This document shows, piece by piece, positions 9,207 through 17,800 of a stretch of 64,000 nucleotides of DNA (its first letter is position 1; every line of letters begins with the position of its first letter). A model generated the notes under the pieces. The model saw only the letters and a program-made list of their open reading frames with translations. It was not told the origin of the DNA and did not search any database. This DNA comes from Promethearchaeota archaeon (GTDB lineage Archaea; Asgardarchaeota; Lokiarchaeia; Sigyniarchaeales; SOKP01): positions 1 through 64,000 of the forward strand of contig JAHLWP010000007.1 in assembly GCA_019057865.1 (NCBI GenBank), in the 5' to 3' direction. The translations under genes and the position numbers were made by a program.

Positions 9207-10007
9207 TCAAATATTATGAAAATCTCTGAACTTTTTTAAAATTAGATTACATATTGCTTCGACCGGAGAAATATTATCCAACTGCCACTGACTAAATTCT
9301 GGGAAACTCCCGACATCTACGGCATATAGTTGATTAGTTGATTCTTCTCTAACAATATCAATATGACCAAATAGAGCATTTCCTTCTAAATATTTTCTCC
9401 ATTTTTCAATAAAGTCTTTCACATCAAGAGGAGTGCTTATTTTTTCCATATCAACATGTTCATGGGATAAAGGAGGTTTAATTAATGTACAAATCTCATC
9501 ATCAATAAAATATACATTATAATGTTCCCCTTCAATATACTTCTCTAAATATAATATTCTTTTATTATCATTGTCGCTAAAATCCTTAAAAGAATTAATA
9601 AGTTTAACCCCTTTACTTCCAGATCCCATAATTGGTTTTAAAATTAAAGGAAAATCATTATTATTAAGTTCTTTTTTCAATGTTTCTACAGTACTTAAAT
9701 ATATGTGAGGAGGTGAAAGTCCAGCTCTTTTCATTAATAAATGTGAATGTACTCTATTTTTCTGCTTAAATGAAGTTTCTGGATCAGGGATAACCGGTAT
9801 TTTATTTGCTTTTAAGTATTGGCCAGCATATATAAAAAAAATATTTTTTGATTTTAAAACAAAAAAATCGTTTGATAAAAGTGTGTCATTGATACTAAGA
9901 TTGTCTAAAGTATAGACTTTAACATTAAAACCTTTATTATTTACAAAAAATTGTTTCATTTTACCCGTAAACATTGTTTTTCTTTTAGATAAAATTCCTA
10001 TATTCAA
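9207..10007 (-). CDS. ATP-grasp protein 1, possible inositol-phosphate-kinase-like
   Basis: 266 residues from a TTG start with AAGGGG upstream. ATP-grasp features: FPLILKPIMGSGSKGVKL (lysine and glycine-rich loop), LEKYIEGEHYNVYFIDD (hinge and substrate strand) and GHIDIVR...YAVDVGSFPEF, where the acidic metal ligands normally sit. The layout resembles RimK/ITPK-type kinases and ligases; it is more diverged than proteins 3 and 4 of the cluster. The 12-base gap to the next gene points to an operon with ATP-grasp protein 2. Substrate unproven; an amino-acid ligase role is the main alternative. Confidence 0.7.
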   Translation of the reverse strand: MNIGILSKRKTMFTGKMKQFFVNNKGFNVKVYTLDNLSINDTLLSNDFFVLKSKNIFFIYAGQYLKANKIPVIPDPETSFKQKNRVHSHLLMKRAGLSPPHIYLSTVETLKKELNNNDFPLILKPIMGSGSKGVKLINSFKDFSDNDNKRILYLEKYIEGEHYNVYFIDDEICTLIKPPLSHEHVDMEKISTPLDVKDFIEKWRKYLEGNALFGHIDIVREESTNQLYAVDVGSFPEFSQWQLDNISPVEAICNLILKKFRDFHNI

Positions 10008-10019
10008 TTTAAACCCCTT

Positions 10020-10835
10020 TTAATTTTTTGCTTGTTCTAATAAAAAATCTGCTACGATCTTTGGACCATTTTTGATATAATTAAAATTTGGAGTGCAATT
10101 AATATCAGTTAAATAAAATTGACCTTTTGATTTTAAAAAATCAAGGGAAGTTAACTTCAAATCCATAATTTCCATAGCCTTATAACAGTATTCTTTTAAT
10201 TCAGGAATTTCATCGATCTGATGTCGTGATTCCATTTTGTTAGAGTTAACTAAAATTGGTAGTTGTTTATAATAATATACTTTATCACCAATACCGTAGA
10301 TTTTATATTCCCATTTGCTTTTTATGAATTTCTGATAATAGAGATAATTATATCTAGGGTCTTTAGTATCAACTTCGAGTAAAGCTCTTTCATCAGCTAC
10401 TTGTAAATGTCCATTTTCTCTCTTTACTATAGGTTTAAATTTGTAAATCTTCTGATCAATAATATTCTTTATAATAAACTCCTTAAAATGAGGTAATATC
10501 CCTTTAGGATTTAATGTGAAATCTGGTATAGGAATTCCAGCCTCTTTTAAATAAACACTATTTAAAAATCTATTAATGGCTAACCAGCATCCCTTATAGG
10601 AGTTAATAACAGGTATTGAGGTTTCTTCTTCAATGAATTTTACTAATCCTAAGATAAGATCACCTTTACCTTTAACAAAAAAGATATCTTCATCAAATTT
10701 CAAATTTGAACTATCTACGAGAAATGATTCTTCAATATACAATTTAACTTCTGCTTTTGAATTTAGATATTTCAAGAAATCAGTAACTTTATATTCCAAG
10801 TGGTATTTGTCAATAATTATTCCTACTTTTTTCAA
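10020..10835 (-). CDS. ATP-grasp protein 2
   Basis: 271 residues from a TTG start with AGGGTAA upstream. The N-terminal third is a small alpha/beta domain (VGIIIDKYHLEYKV). The ATP-grasp part shows FKPIVKRENGHLQV, YYQKFIKSKWEYKIYGIGDKV and LTSLDFLKSKGQFYLTDINCTPNF, giving D, D and N at the usual metal sites. The phrase EYKIYGIGDKV is close to the corresponding strand of inositol trisphosphate 5/6-kinases and of ATP-grasp protein 4. It is first in a two-gene unit with ATP-grasp protein 1. Substrate unproven. Confidence 0.72.
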   Translation of the reverse strand: MKKVGIIIDKYHLEYKVTDFLKYLNSKAEVKLYIEESFLVDSSNLKFDEDIFFVKGKGDLILGLVKFIEEETSIPVINSYKGCWLAINRFLNSVYLKEAGIPIPDFTLNPKGILPHFKEFIIKNIIDQKIYKFKPIVKRENGHLQVADERALLEVDTKDPRYNYLYYQKFIKSKWEYKIYGIGDKVYYYKQLPILVNSNKMESRHQIDEIPELKEYCYKAMEIMDLKLTSLDFLKSKGQFYLTDINCTPNFNYIKNGPKIVADFLLEQAKN

Positions 10836-11053
10836 ATAATTACCCTAAGCAGCCTTTTATCTATAATATAGAACTTTTTCTTTAATATTTAATAAATAAT
10901 ATTTATCTAATTTAAATAAACTCAAAATAATTGTGTTTTAGTCAATTAAACTTGGAAATATATAGAGTTATTATACTAATTACTTAACTTAATATCAAAA
11001 TATTTATATAACATTATTTACTCATAATTTATCAAAATAATAGGGTTTTTTAA

Positions 11054-11968
11054 GTGTCAAATAAGCTTAATAGAATCTATATAGGAGTTATTTGCAATCG
11101 CGATCTTGAAGTTTTCGAACAGATCAAGAAATTCTTAAGTAAAAATTACAATATCTCAATTGTGAACCTATATAGAAATGGCACTGAAGCTTCTATTGCC
11201 AAGTATATTAAAAAAAAGCTAAATAAATACCCTATTTCATTGATCATAATTAAATTATTATCAGAGGATTCTAATCAAGTAATATACAATGCACTTGATA
11301 AAATTGCTCCAAAGATTCCATTATTAAATAGTCTTAAATCGGTTAAAACTTGTGAAAGTAGAAGAGAAACATTTAGATTAATTGAGCAAAAATGTAAGAA
11401 ATTAAAAATTCCACAGTTTTTTCAATCTACTTATGATGCTTATAAGGCTTGTTCTAATGGGAAAAAAATAATAATCAAATTAGACACTCATAACATACCT
11501 TATTTACCAAAGAATGATAGAATTATAGGAGTTGCTAAAAATCCAATACAACTCAAAAATTTAATAAATGATTATAAAGAATCTTCGTTATTTTTCCAAG
11601 AGTATTTAGGTAAACCTGATATAATTTATAAAATATATGTAGTAGATCGCTGGGCTGTTTCTATTACCTCACATAATCGATTACAACGAAATGAAAACTT
11701 ATCTCCATTAGATTTAATACATATTAGGGTTCCCATTGAAAAACAGCTGAAAAGAGGAATATTAAGATTAGGGAGAACCTTTAGAATGCCAATTTTTGGC
11801 ATAGATTACATAATAAATAAAGATGGTGAACCTTATGTTGTTGATGTTAATGATTTTCCAAGTTTTAGAAACATTCCTGAAGCAGTAAGCTTAATTTCAG
11901 ACTATATTTATAATGTTATAGTAACAAGACCACAACTGTTAAAAGTTCCAGTAAAAGTGAAGGGATAA
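11054..11968 (+). CDS. ATP-grasp protein 3, ITPK1-like
   Basis: 304 residues from a GTG start. A TATA-like TTTATATA lies at about 11003-11010. After an N-terminal alpha/beta domain, FFQEYLGKPDIIYKIYVVD and PIFGIDYIINKDGEP followed by YVVDVNDFPSFRNIPEAV match, in order, the substrate strand and metal site of inositol-1,3,4-trisphosphate 5/6-kinases (typical form FGID...VIDINAFPGY). It stands convergent to the inositol-3-phosphate synthase gene with a 44-base gap, which supports an inositol-phosphate substrate. Assignment to ITPK rather than RimK-type ligases is inferred from motif resemblance. Confidence 0.75.
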   Translation: MSNKLNRIYIGVICNRDLEVFEQIKKFLSKNYNISIVNLYRNGTEASIAKYIKKKLNKYPISLIIIKLLSEDSNQVIYNALDKIAPKIPLLNSLKSVKTCESRRETFRLIEQKCKKLKIPQFFQSTYDAYKACSNGKKIIIKLDTHNIPYLPKNDRIIGVAKNPIQLKNLINDYKESSLFFQEYLGKPDIIYKIYVVDRWAVSITSHNRLQRNENLSPLDLIHIRVPIEKQLKRGILRLGRTFRMPIFGIDYIINKDGEPYVVDVNDFPSFRNIPEAVSLISDYIYNVIVTRPQLLKVPVKVKG

Positions 11969-12012
11969 GATTAGAATTTAAGAATTAGTAAAATTTAAGT
12001 TATTTTACTATT

Positions 12013-13107
12013 TTATCGCTCCCTTTTATTTTCAATAAACTCTACTAAGCGTTCTTTAGCGATAAAATCTTCTAATTGTTCTGGTGGATGTTTCATAAAG
12101 AAAGAACAAGCAGTTTCTAGCACACCACTAATATTCCTATCTCTGGCGATTTTTGAAATTCTTATGCAATCAGCTATGACTCCAGCAGAATTGTTTCCAT
12201 CTTCAACAAACATCGTAAGATCAACTCTCACAGGAGCACCACCAAATATTCGTCCTTCAAGTCTCATATAAGCTTCTTTTTGATTTTTTAAAAAGGGGAT
12301 ATAATCAACAGCAGATATTTGACATTCAATGGTATCTTTATTTTGGAGTTTTGCTATAACAGCTTCTGTTTTTGATTGACGTTTTCCTTCTTCATATACT
12401 AATTCACCATCTGGTTTACGAGTTAAAAGATTGCAAAAATCACTACAACCACCCCAATCTAATTGAATAGTGCGATCTAATATTGCACCCCGCATGGGAA
12501 AAAGATTTGCTAAAGAACGATGGATGATTGTTGCACCAATTTGAGATTTCACATCATCTCCTATTATTGTTAGATTTAAGCCTTCTGCCTTTTTAACTAT
12601 TTCTGGATTTTTTGCAACATATGAAGGCATACCATTAACTACACATACCCCTGCTTCAAGAGCTGACATGGCATAAAATTTAACAGCTTTATGTGCTCCA
12701 GTGGGAAGGATTATAACTGCTATATCAACATCTCGATCTTTCATTTCTCTTACAACATCAACAGGTTCTTGACTATTGGATACTGGAACAATATTTTTAA
12801 TATTACTATCTAAACCATCCATTATAGGACCCTTTAGTATTGGAGCCTCCAAGAAATCAGGTTGGTAAAGTTTCATATTACAATTAGGCTCTGCAAAAAT
12901 TGCTTCACTCATGTCTTTTCCTACTTTATTTGAATTTACATCAAATCCAAGTACAAAATTAATATCATTTATATTATATTCCTTTATTTCAGGTATTAAT
13001 CCGATAATTTTGTCAGGATTTTTTTTGTAGTTTTCTGTTCCTTGCACTAACGCACTAGCAACATCCCCAAAACCAATGATACATATGTTTATTTTTTTAT
13101 TCGCCAT
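12013..13107 (-). CDS. ino1: Inositol-3-phosphate synthase (myo-inositol-1-phosphate synthase)
   Basis: 364 residues, the length of prokaryotic MIP synthases. The Rossmann loop is GFGDVASALVQG; VNGMPSYVAKNPE, GDDVKSQIGATIIHRSLANLF and QLDWGGCSDFCNLL are hallmark segments around NAD and the active-site lysines, and RVDLTMFVEDGNNSAGV lies near the end. The enzyme converts glucose 6-phosphate to inositol phosphate with bound NAD. In archaea the product normally feeds archaetidylinositol or compatible solutes; here the gene sits among four ATP-grasp genes, which suggests further phosphorylation as another fate. Confidence 0.93.
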   Translation of the reverse strand: MANKKINICIIGFGDVASALVQGTENYKKNPDKIIGLIPEIKEYNINDINFVLGFDVNSNKVGKDMSEAIFAEPNCNMKLYQPDFLEAPILKGPIMDGLDSNIKNIVPVSNSQEPVDVVREMKDRDVDIAVIILPTGAHKAVKFYAMSALEAGVCVVNGMPSYVAKNPEIVKKAEGLNLTIIGDDVKSQIGATIIHRSLANLFPMRGAILDRTIQLDWGGCSDFCNLLTRKPDGELVYEEGKRQSKTEAVIAKLQNKDTIECQISAVDYIPFLKNQKEAYMRLEGRIFGGAPVRVDLTMFVEDGNNSAGVIADCIRISKIARDRNISGVLETACSFFMKHPPEQLEDFIAKERLVEFIENKRER

Positions 13108-13250
13108 GATATTCTTAATATAAAATTATTATATTTAAATCATTTTAAATTGAAGCGATCTCTATATATGTTATAAGTAGTTGAATGACGTTTACAGCTT
13201 ATCAATTTCAACAAGATTTAAGAAGATTTCTTACAAATACAATATAAAAA

Positions 13251-14144
13251 ATGACTAAAAAATTAATTTTTTCAGCAGTTAAGGACCATGAAGTTATCAA
13301 AAAGGTTATTAAAAACTTAAGAAATGAATATGAAATTTCATTAAAGTTACATGATCCAACAGAAGACTTTCTTGATTTAGAGAAAATTTCTGATTTATTC
13401 GAAGATATTGATTTATTAATTGTAAAAGTAAGAAGTGAATGTTCAATAGATTTACTCCATCTTGCTAAATTATATAAAATACCTACTTTGCATGATATTG
13501 ATACTGTTTTGATGTGTAAGAATAAAATCGCTCTTGATTTTGCAATAAGAAAGGTTTTAAAAGAAAATTCAGATGTCTTAAATAACTTTTTAGTTCCCAA
13601 ATCATGGACACATTCCCTCAAAAATATAAATAAATTTAAAGAATGGGCTTTACCAAAATTGCCTATTGTTATAAAAAGTCATTATCAACATGATAAATAT
13701 AACAGATTTAACTTTTTGGTTCAAAAAATTGGAGAAGTCGAAAAATTTTGTGAAAGATATAAAATTTTCTTATTTTATGATGTATATATTCAGGAGTTTA
13801 TTGAATGCGACGGTATGGAATATAAAATCTACGTTATTGGAGATAAAATTTATGGAATTGAAAGGGAAAATCCAATATATATTTATTTGAGAGATAAGTC
13901 GGAAGATATCGATGTGGAAAAGTTGAAAAGAAAACAATTTGAAATTTCTGATGATATAAGAATTTTAGTTGAAATCCTTTCAAAAGAATTAAATTTAAAA
14001 ATTTTCGGATTTGATTTAATTAAGCCAATTAATCTTGAAAAATATTATATTATTGACCTAAATGATTTTCCGAGCTTTAAAGGAATTCAGAATGTAGAAA
14101 ATACTATAGTAGCCTATATTAAAAATTATTTATTCAAGAATTAA
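13251..14144 (+). CDS. ATP-grasp protein 4, ITPK1-like
   Basis: 297 residues. Of the four it looks most like inositol trisphosphate 5/6-kinase: LPIVIKSHYQHD for the ATP lysine, QEFIECDGMEYKIYVIGDKI (ITPK form QEF..H....KVYV.G), and LKIFGFDLIKPI with YIIDLNDFPSFKGIQNVE (ITPK form LFG.D.I...vIDIN.FPGYkGv). The N-terminal region with HDIDTVLMCKNKIALD corresponds to the ITPK segment where the substrate domain meets the grasp. It is divergent from the inositol-3-phosphate synthase gene (143-base gap) and overlaps the end of the convergent uppP gene by four bases. Confidence 0.78.
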   Translation: MTKKLIFSAVKDHEVIKKVIKNLRNEYEISLKLHDPTEDFLDLEKISDLFEDIDLLIVKVRSECSIDLLHLAKLYKIPTLHDIDTVLMCKNKIALDFAIRKVLKENSDVLNNFLVPKSWTHSLKNINKFKEWALPKLPIVIKSHYQHDKYNRFNFLVQKIGEVEKFCERYKIFLFYDVYIQEFIECDGMEYKIYVIGDKIYGIERENPIYIYLRDKSEDIDVEKLKRKQFEISDDIRILVEILSKELNLKIFGFDLIKPINLEKYYIIDLNDFPSFKGIQNVENTIVAYIKNYLFKN

Positions 14145-14995
14145 GCTATTGAAGTTATTATTAAAATTGGTAATACTATAGCATAAGTAATTATTCCATA
14201 TAAGACACAGAAATATCCAAATTCTATTTTATTCGCAATTTTAAGCAATATTTCAATAGAAAAATAACCTACTACAAAACTAATTAATGTAATAAGAAAT
14301 ATTGTAAGGATATCTAAAGTACCAAATACAGAACCTTCGCCAAAAATAATATCTACACCAATAGACGCAAAAACAACAGGAACTGACATTAAAAAACTTA
14401 ATTTCAAAGCATTTTCTTGGTTGTATTTTTCATATATTATCGTTGAGACCGTAACTCCTGAACGTGAAATCCCAGGCAGTATGGATACTCCTTGAGTTAA
14501 ACCTGATAAAAAGCTATCTTTTATGATTTGATCTTTTGAAATATCAGTAATCGCATTATCACCAAAAGTTTTTTTAACTTTTAGCAAAATTACTCCAGTA
14601 ACAATTAATAAGCCAGAAATTACCAAAGTAATTATATCTCCTTGGAAAGCAGTAAAATTAGCAATAATTAAAACTTTAAATAAGAAATACAGAGGTATTG
14701 CGGTAATTGCCGTACCAATTGTTGCATAAATAAGCCAATTTCTTTTTTTTATATCGATATCGTCTATGTTATTGGTTTTAGGCATAAATGATTCGAGAAT
14801 ACTTATAAAATCTACTCTAAATTTAAATATAACAGCTAATGCTGTTCCTAGATGTAACCATATGGCAAGACTAAACGCTTCTTCAGGAGTAATATTAAAT
14901 AAAGTAGTAGAAAAGATCATAACTTGTCCTGAGGATGATATGGGAATCCATTCAAATAGACCTTGCAAAATTGCGATAATTATATATTCAATCAT
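14141..14995 (-). CDS. uppP: Undecaprenyl-diphosphatase-like membrane phosphatase (UppP/BacA family)
   Basis: 284 residues with about eight membrane segments. Both family signatures are present: GLFEWIPISSSGQV near the N-terminus and PGISRSGVT in the middle, which together form the active site. The enzyme removes one phosphate from polyprenyl diphosphate lipid carriers so they can be reused in glycan assembly at the membrane. In an archaeon the substrate would be a dolichol-type diphosphate. The stop codon overlaps the convergent ATP-grasp gene by four bases; the next gene upstream begins close by, suggesting an operon with the LMW phosphatase. Confidence 0.92.
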   Translation of the reverse strand: MIEYIIIAILQGLFEWIPISSSGQVMIFSTTLFNITPEEAFSLAIWLHLGTALAVIFKFRVDFISILESFMPKTNNIDDIDIKKRNWLIYATIGTAITAIPLYFLFKVLIIANFTAFQGDIITLVISGLLIVTGVILLKVKKTFGDNAITDISKDQIIKDSFLSGLTQGVSILPGISRSGVTVSTIIYEKYNQENALKLSFLMSVPVVFASIGVDIIFGEGSVFGTLDILTIFLITLISFVVGYFSIEILLKIANKIEFGYFCVLYGIITYAIVLPILIITSIA

Positions 14996-14998
14996 GGT

Positions 14999-15478
14999 TT
15001 AAAATGAATACTTGTTTAATCCTTTCAATAAAGAATCAAGAATCTCATCACGAGCAATTCTAAATCCCTCAATTTCTTTCATTGAGGGATCTTTTATATC
15101 CCCACTTGACCCCGCGAATTCTTTTAATGTAAAAATTTCCTTATAATTAACATTTATAAATTTCATAAGTTCAGTTTTATGCTTCTCTGTCAAAGTGAGA
15201 ATTAAATCTACATCAATAATGAATTCTGGATGTTTTTTCAAATCGATTGATGCAGAATTATCGGGTAATTTAATTCCAATCTCTTCCATAACTAATTTCG
15301 CATCCATTGAAATAAGCATTCCATCTCGAGCATGAGAAGAAATGCCTCCTGATTTAACTACAACATTTAAATTATGTCTAGAAAAGAAATCTTTCAAAAA
15401 ACCTTCAGCCATTCTGCTTCTAGCAGTGTTTACACTACATACAACTAAAATTGATTTATAAGGAAATTTTTTAACCAT
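14999..15478 (-). CDS. Low-molecular-weight protein-tyrosine phosphatase / arsenate reductase family
   Basis: 159 residues from the ATG at 15478; a TTG at 15511 would add eleven hydrophobic residues. The signature CX5R loop is VCSVNTARSRMAEGF (Cys14, Arg20), and the general-acid loop is the C-terminal DIKDPSMKE. The family normally has N-x-C-R-S at the loop; here it reads N-T-A-R-S, which keeps the catalytic pair but lacks the second cysteine. Likely a phosphatase acting on phosphotyrosine or small phosphoesters. It lies three bases before uppP and after the nicotinamidase gene in one tight unit. Confidence 0.85.
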   Translation of the reverse strand: MVKKFPYKSILVVCSVNTARSRMAEGFLKDFFSRHNLNVVVKSGGISSHARDGMLISMDAKLVMEEIGIKLPDNSASIDLKKHPEFIIDVDLILTLTEKHKTELMKFINVNYKEIFTLKEFAGSSGDIKDPSMKEIEGFRIARDEILDSLLKGLNKYSF

Positions 15479-15514
15479 TATTTGAATTAAAAGAAAGATG
15501 TAAAAAAACAATTA

Positions 15515-16156
15515 TTATTTGAAACTCTCTTTATTTATGAAATTTATTCCTCTATTCTTCATGATTTTTAATGAATTTGATATGTTTCCAGGGGGGAGAT
15601 CAACACCTCTTGTTAAATCAACTAAAAAGTATACATCATATCCAAAATCTACTCCATCAACAGCAGTGAAATAACAACAATAATCTAGTGCTAATCCACA
15701 GATAAAAATTCGCTTGATATTCAATGAATTTAAATATTTTCTTAATCCAGTTTCAGATTTTTTATCATTATCTTGAAAACCAGAATAACTATCAACATTG
15801 GGCTTCATTCCTTTTTGTATTATTTTGTCAGCTAAATCTATTTTCAAATCTTTATAGAATTCAGCACTTTCAGTGTCTTGCACACAATGATCAGGCCATA
15901 AAATAGGCCCGATAGCACCATCTTCAGATGTAAACTCATCTCCAGGATTTTTCCCAGGGTGATTGCTAGCAAATGATAAATGATTAAGCGGGTGCCAATC
16001 TTGAGTTAATACAACTATAGCTTTCTTATTTTTGAATATCTTAGCAACTAAATTAATACCCTCTATTATTAGATCTCCTTCCTCAACCGGTAATGATCCT
16101 CCAGGAATAAAGTCATTTTGCATATCAATAATTAGTAGTGCATCTTTTTTATCAAT
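15515..16156 (-). CDS. pncA: Nicotinamidase (isochorismatase-like hydrolase), likely non-AUG start
   Basis: All catalytic parts are present: LLIIDMQNDFIPGG (nucleophile-activating Asp), TQDWHPLNHLSFASNHPG (metal site), WPDHCVQ, QKGMKPNVDSYSGF (Lys) and CGLALDYCCYFTA (nucleophile Cys). It hydrolyses nicotinamide to nicotinate for NAD salvage. The only ATG (16123) is the Met after the catalytic Asp, so translation must begin upstream. No in-frame ATG, GTG or TTG exists between there and the stop codon near 16201. ATT codons at 16156 and 16162 lie where the family's N-terminus is expected; a CTG lies further upstream. The exact start is uncertain and no strong Shine-Dalgarno was seen. Confidence 0.85.
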   Translation of the reverse strand: MDKKDALLIIDMQNDFIPGGSLPVEEGDLIIEGINLVAKIFKNKKAIVVLTQDWHPLNHLSFASNHPGKNPGDEFTSEDGAIGPILWPDHCVQDTESAEFYKDLKIDLADKIIQKGMKPNVDSYSGFQDNDKKSETGLRKYLNSLNIKRIFICGLALDYCCYFTAVDGVDFGYDVYFLVDLTRGVDLPPGNISNSLKIMKNRGINFINKESFK

Positions 16157-16241
16157 CTTAATATTTTTTTTAAATTCCAGCTCTTCTATAATAATCGCCT
16201 TAAATAAAAATTCTTTGAGTTCTAAAACACTCTAGTAATAA

Positions 16242-16913
16242 TTAAATTTTCTTATATAACAAATAGCTTGAATTGAATAGAACCCAAAATAACATGGAAA
16301 ACATCACAATCCACTCTGTTGTTGGTAAGATTGTATATACCGCTCTCCCGAAGTCCTCGCATAAATCAGCGTAATAATTACATATATTTGTAATGAAGAA
16401 TGGGATTAAGAAAAAAATAAATATTCCTGCAACAATAAAACCTATATTTATTTGGAGCTTTGAGAATTTTGAATTTTTCAACATTGAGAAACTAAAAAGA
16501 AGGCAAAAAGCAGCTCCACCTAACCAACTAAAAAGAGCAAATAATCCATGTATATCTGATAATTTTCCCCCCGAAAAAATCCCAGCGCATGATGCTGACA
16601 CAGAAGAAATAATCCCTCCTATGACAGCACTTTTTCTTAGATATTCATCTACATTTTCATCTTTGATAACTCTCCCGAAATAGACCATAAAAGGAATTGC
16701 CAAGAATCCTGATACAATTAATCCAATTCTTAAATAAATTCCCCCAGTTTGATGTCCTAGTAAACTTATTGATTGGTCCCACATCACATATTCAGGAGAT
16801 AGTGATAGTGCTAAAATATCACCTAATAATCCAACAAAAACAGATAAAAATCCAAATATGTATCCAGGTATAATATCAAAAAGACTATCAAAAATCTCGT
16901 TTACTTTTTTCAT
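16242..16913 (-). CDS. DUF998-like membrane protein A
   Basis: 223 residues with about six membrane segments. GYIFGFLSVFVGLLGDILAL at the start, ISLLG..TGGIYLRIGLIVSG and HGLFALFSWLGGAAF match the six-helix DUF998/Frag1-like layout. It is a paralogue of the next gene upstream, sharing the opening segment, the central glycine-rich helix and the ending YKKI. Function unknown; the family is found in many archaeal and bacterial membranes. The two genes lie 79 bases apart in the same direction. Confidence 0.65.
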   Translation of the reverse strand: MKKVNEIFDSLFDIIPGYIFGFLSVFVGLLGDILALSLSPEYVMWDQSISLLGHQTGGIYLRIGLIVSGFLAIPFMVYFGRVIKDENVDEYLRKSAVIGGIISSVSASCAGIFSGGKLSDIHGLFALFSWLGGAAFCLLFSFSMLKNSKFSKLQINIGFIVAGIFIFFLIPFFITNICNYYADLCEDFGRAVYTILPTTEWIVMFSMLFWVLFNSSYLLYKKI

Positions 16914-16992
16914 ATTTAATACCCTAAACTTTATAATTTAAAAAAATTTTTATAAAAAATTAAAACTGGTATTAGATAGAGTATTCTTAGAA

Positions 16993-17643
16993 TTAAATTT
17001 TTTTATAAATCATATAAGTCGATATAATAAAATACCAAAAAATAATAGCAAAAGTATCTATCCACTCTATAGAAGGTAAAATTATTACTAGAAACTGTGT
17101 TGCCTTAAAAAAATGCAAAATAAAAATGATTAGTAACACCAATAGAAGAAATGATACAATAAACCCTAAATATGCTAAATTCTTGGAAAATTTTAAATCC
17201 TTCATGATAAATAGACTAAAAAGTGAAATATATATCAACCCAGAAAGCCAACAAATAAAAGCAAAACTGCCATGTATTAGCGCAACTATAGGATTTGAAC
17301 CACAGAAAGCACCTAAAATTACTAAACTCACACAAGAAACCAGTGCCATATATATAGAGTTTTTCCGGAGTTTTTCATTAATTCCATCTTCATCAAACGT
17401 TCTCCCTAAAGCAATAACAAAAAATATCGCGAATATCCCAGAAAATACTGTTCCAATTTGAAAATAAAGGCCTCCAGGACTTTCACATAAATAACTTACT
17501 GCATTTTTCGTAAAATCAAAACCTGGAAAAAGTAAAAGTGCAATAATATCACCAGTAATTCCAAAAATAATTGATAATATACCAAATACCCCTCCTGAAA
17601 CAGGTTGTAGAATTTTATTAATGATTGAATTTAGTCCTTTCAA
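16993..17643 (-). CDS. DUF998-like membrane protein B
   Basis: 216 residues from a TTG start, with about six membrane segments. GGVFGILSIIFGITGDIIAL, AVSYLCESPGGLYFQIGTVFSG and HGSFAFICWLSGLIYISL align with the neighbouring DUF998-like protein, and both end in YKKI, so the pair arose by tandem duplication. Divergence is considerable. Function unknown. Confidence 0.62.
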   Translation of the reverse strand: MKGLNSIINKILQPVSGGVFGILSIIFGITGDIIALLLFPGFDFTKNAVSYLCESPGGLYFQIGTVFSGIFAIFFVIALGRTFDEDGINEKLRKNSIYMALVSCVSLVILGAFCGSNPIVALIHGSFAFICWLSGLIYISLFSLFIMKDLKFSKNLAYLGFIVSFLLLVLLIIFILHFFKATQFLVIILPSIEWIDTFAIIFWYFIISTYMIYKKI

Positions 17644-17769
17644 TATAAATCATTTTGATAAATATTTTAAATTTAAAAAACTAATCGAATCATTTTCTAG
17701 AAAAATGTCAAATTAAACCAGATTAGGGGATCATGCATGAATCCAAAAAGATTAAATTTAACACTCTAA

Positions 17770-17778
17770 TTATATTTA
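17770..17778 (+). promoter_or_regulatory. TATA box candidate for the tRNA-Gly gene
   Basis: TTATATTTA lies 23-31 bases before the first base of the tRNA, the usual archaeal TATA distance for a transcript that begins at or just before the tRNA. Confidence 0.45.
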
Positions 17779-17800
17779 TTAAACTATTGATACTAAATTT

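Noticed and set aside
12940..13621. Long antisense frames opposite the inositol synthase and ATP-grasp genes
   Set aside because: They mirror the codon pattern of the sense genes, have no ribosome-binding site and resemble no family.
15479..15511. N-terminal hydrophobic extension of the LMW phosphatase (TTG at 15511)
   Set aside because: The family begins directly before the catalytic loop; the ATG at 15478 gives the normal length.
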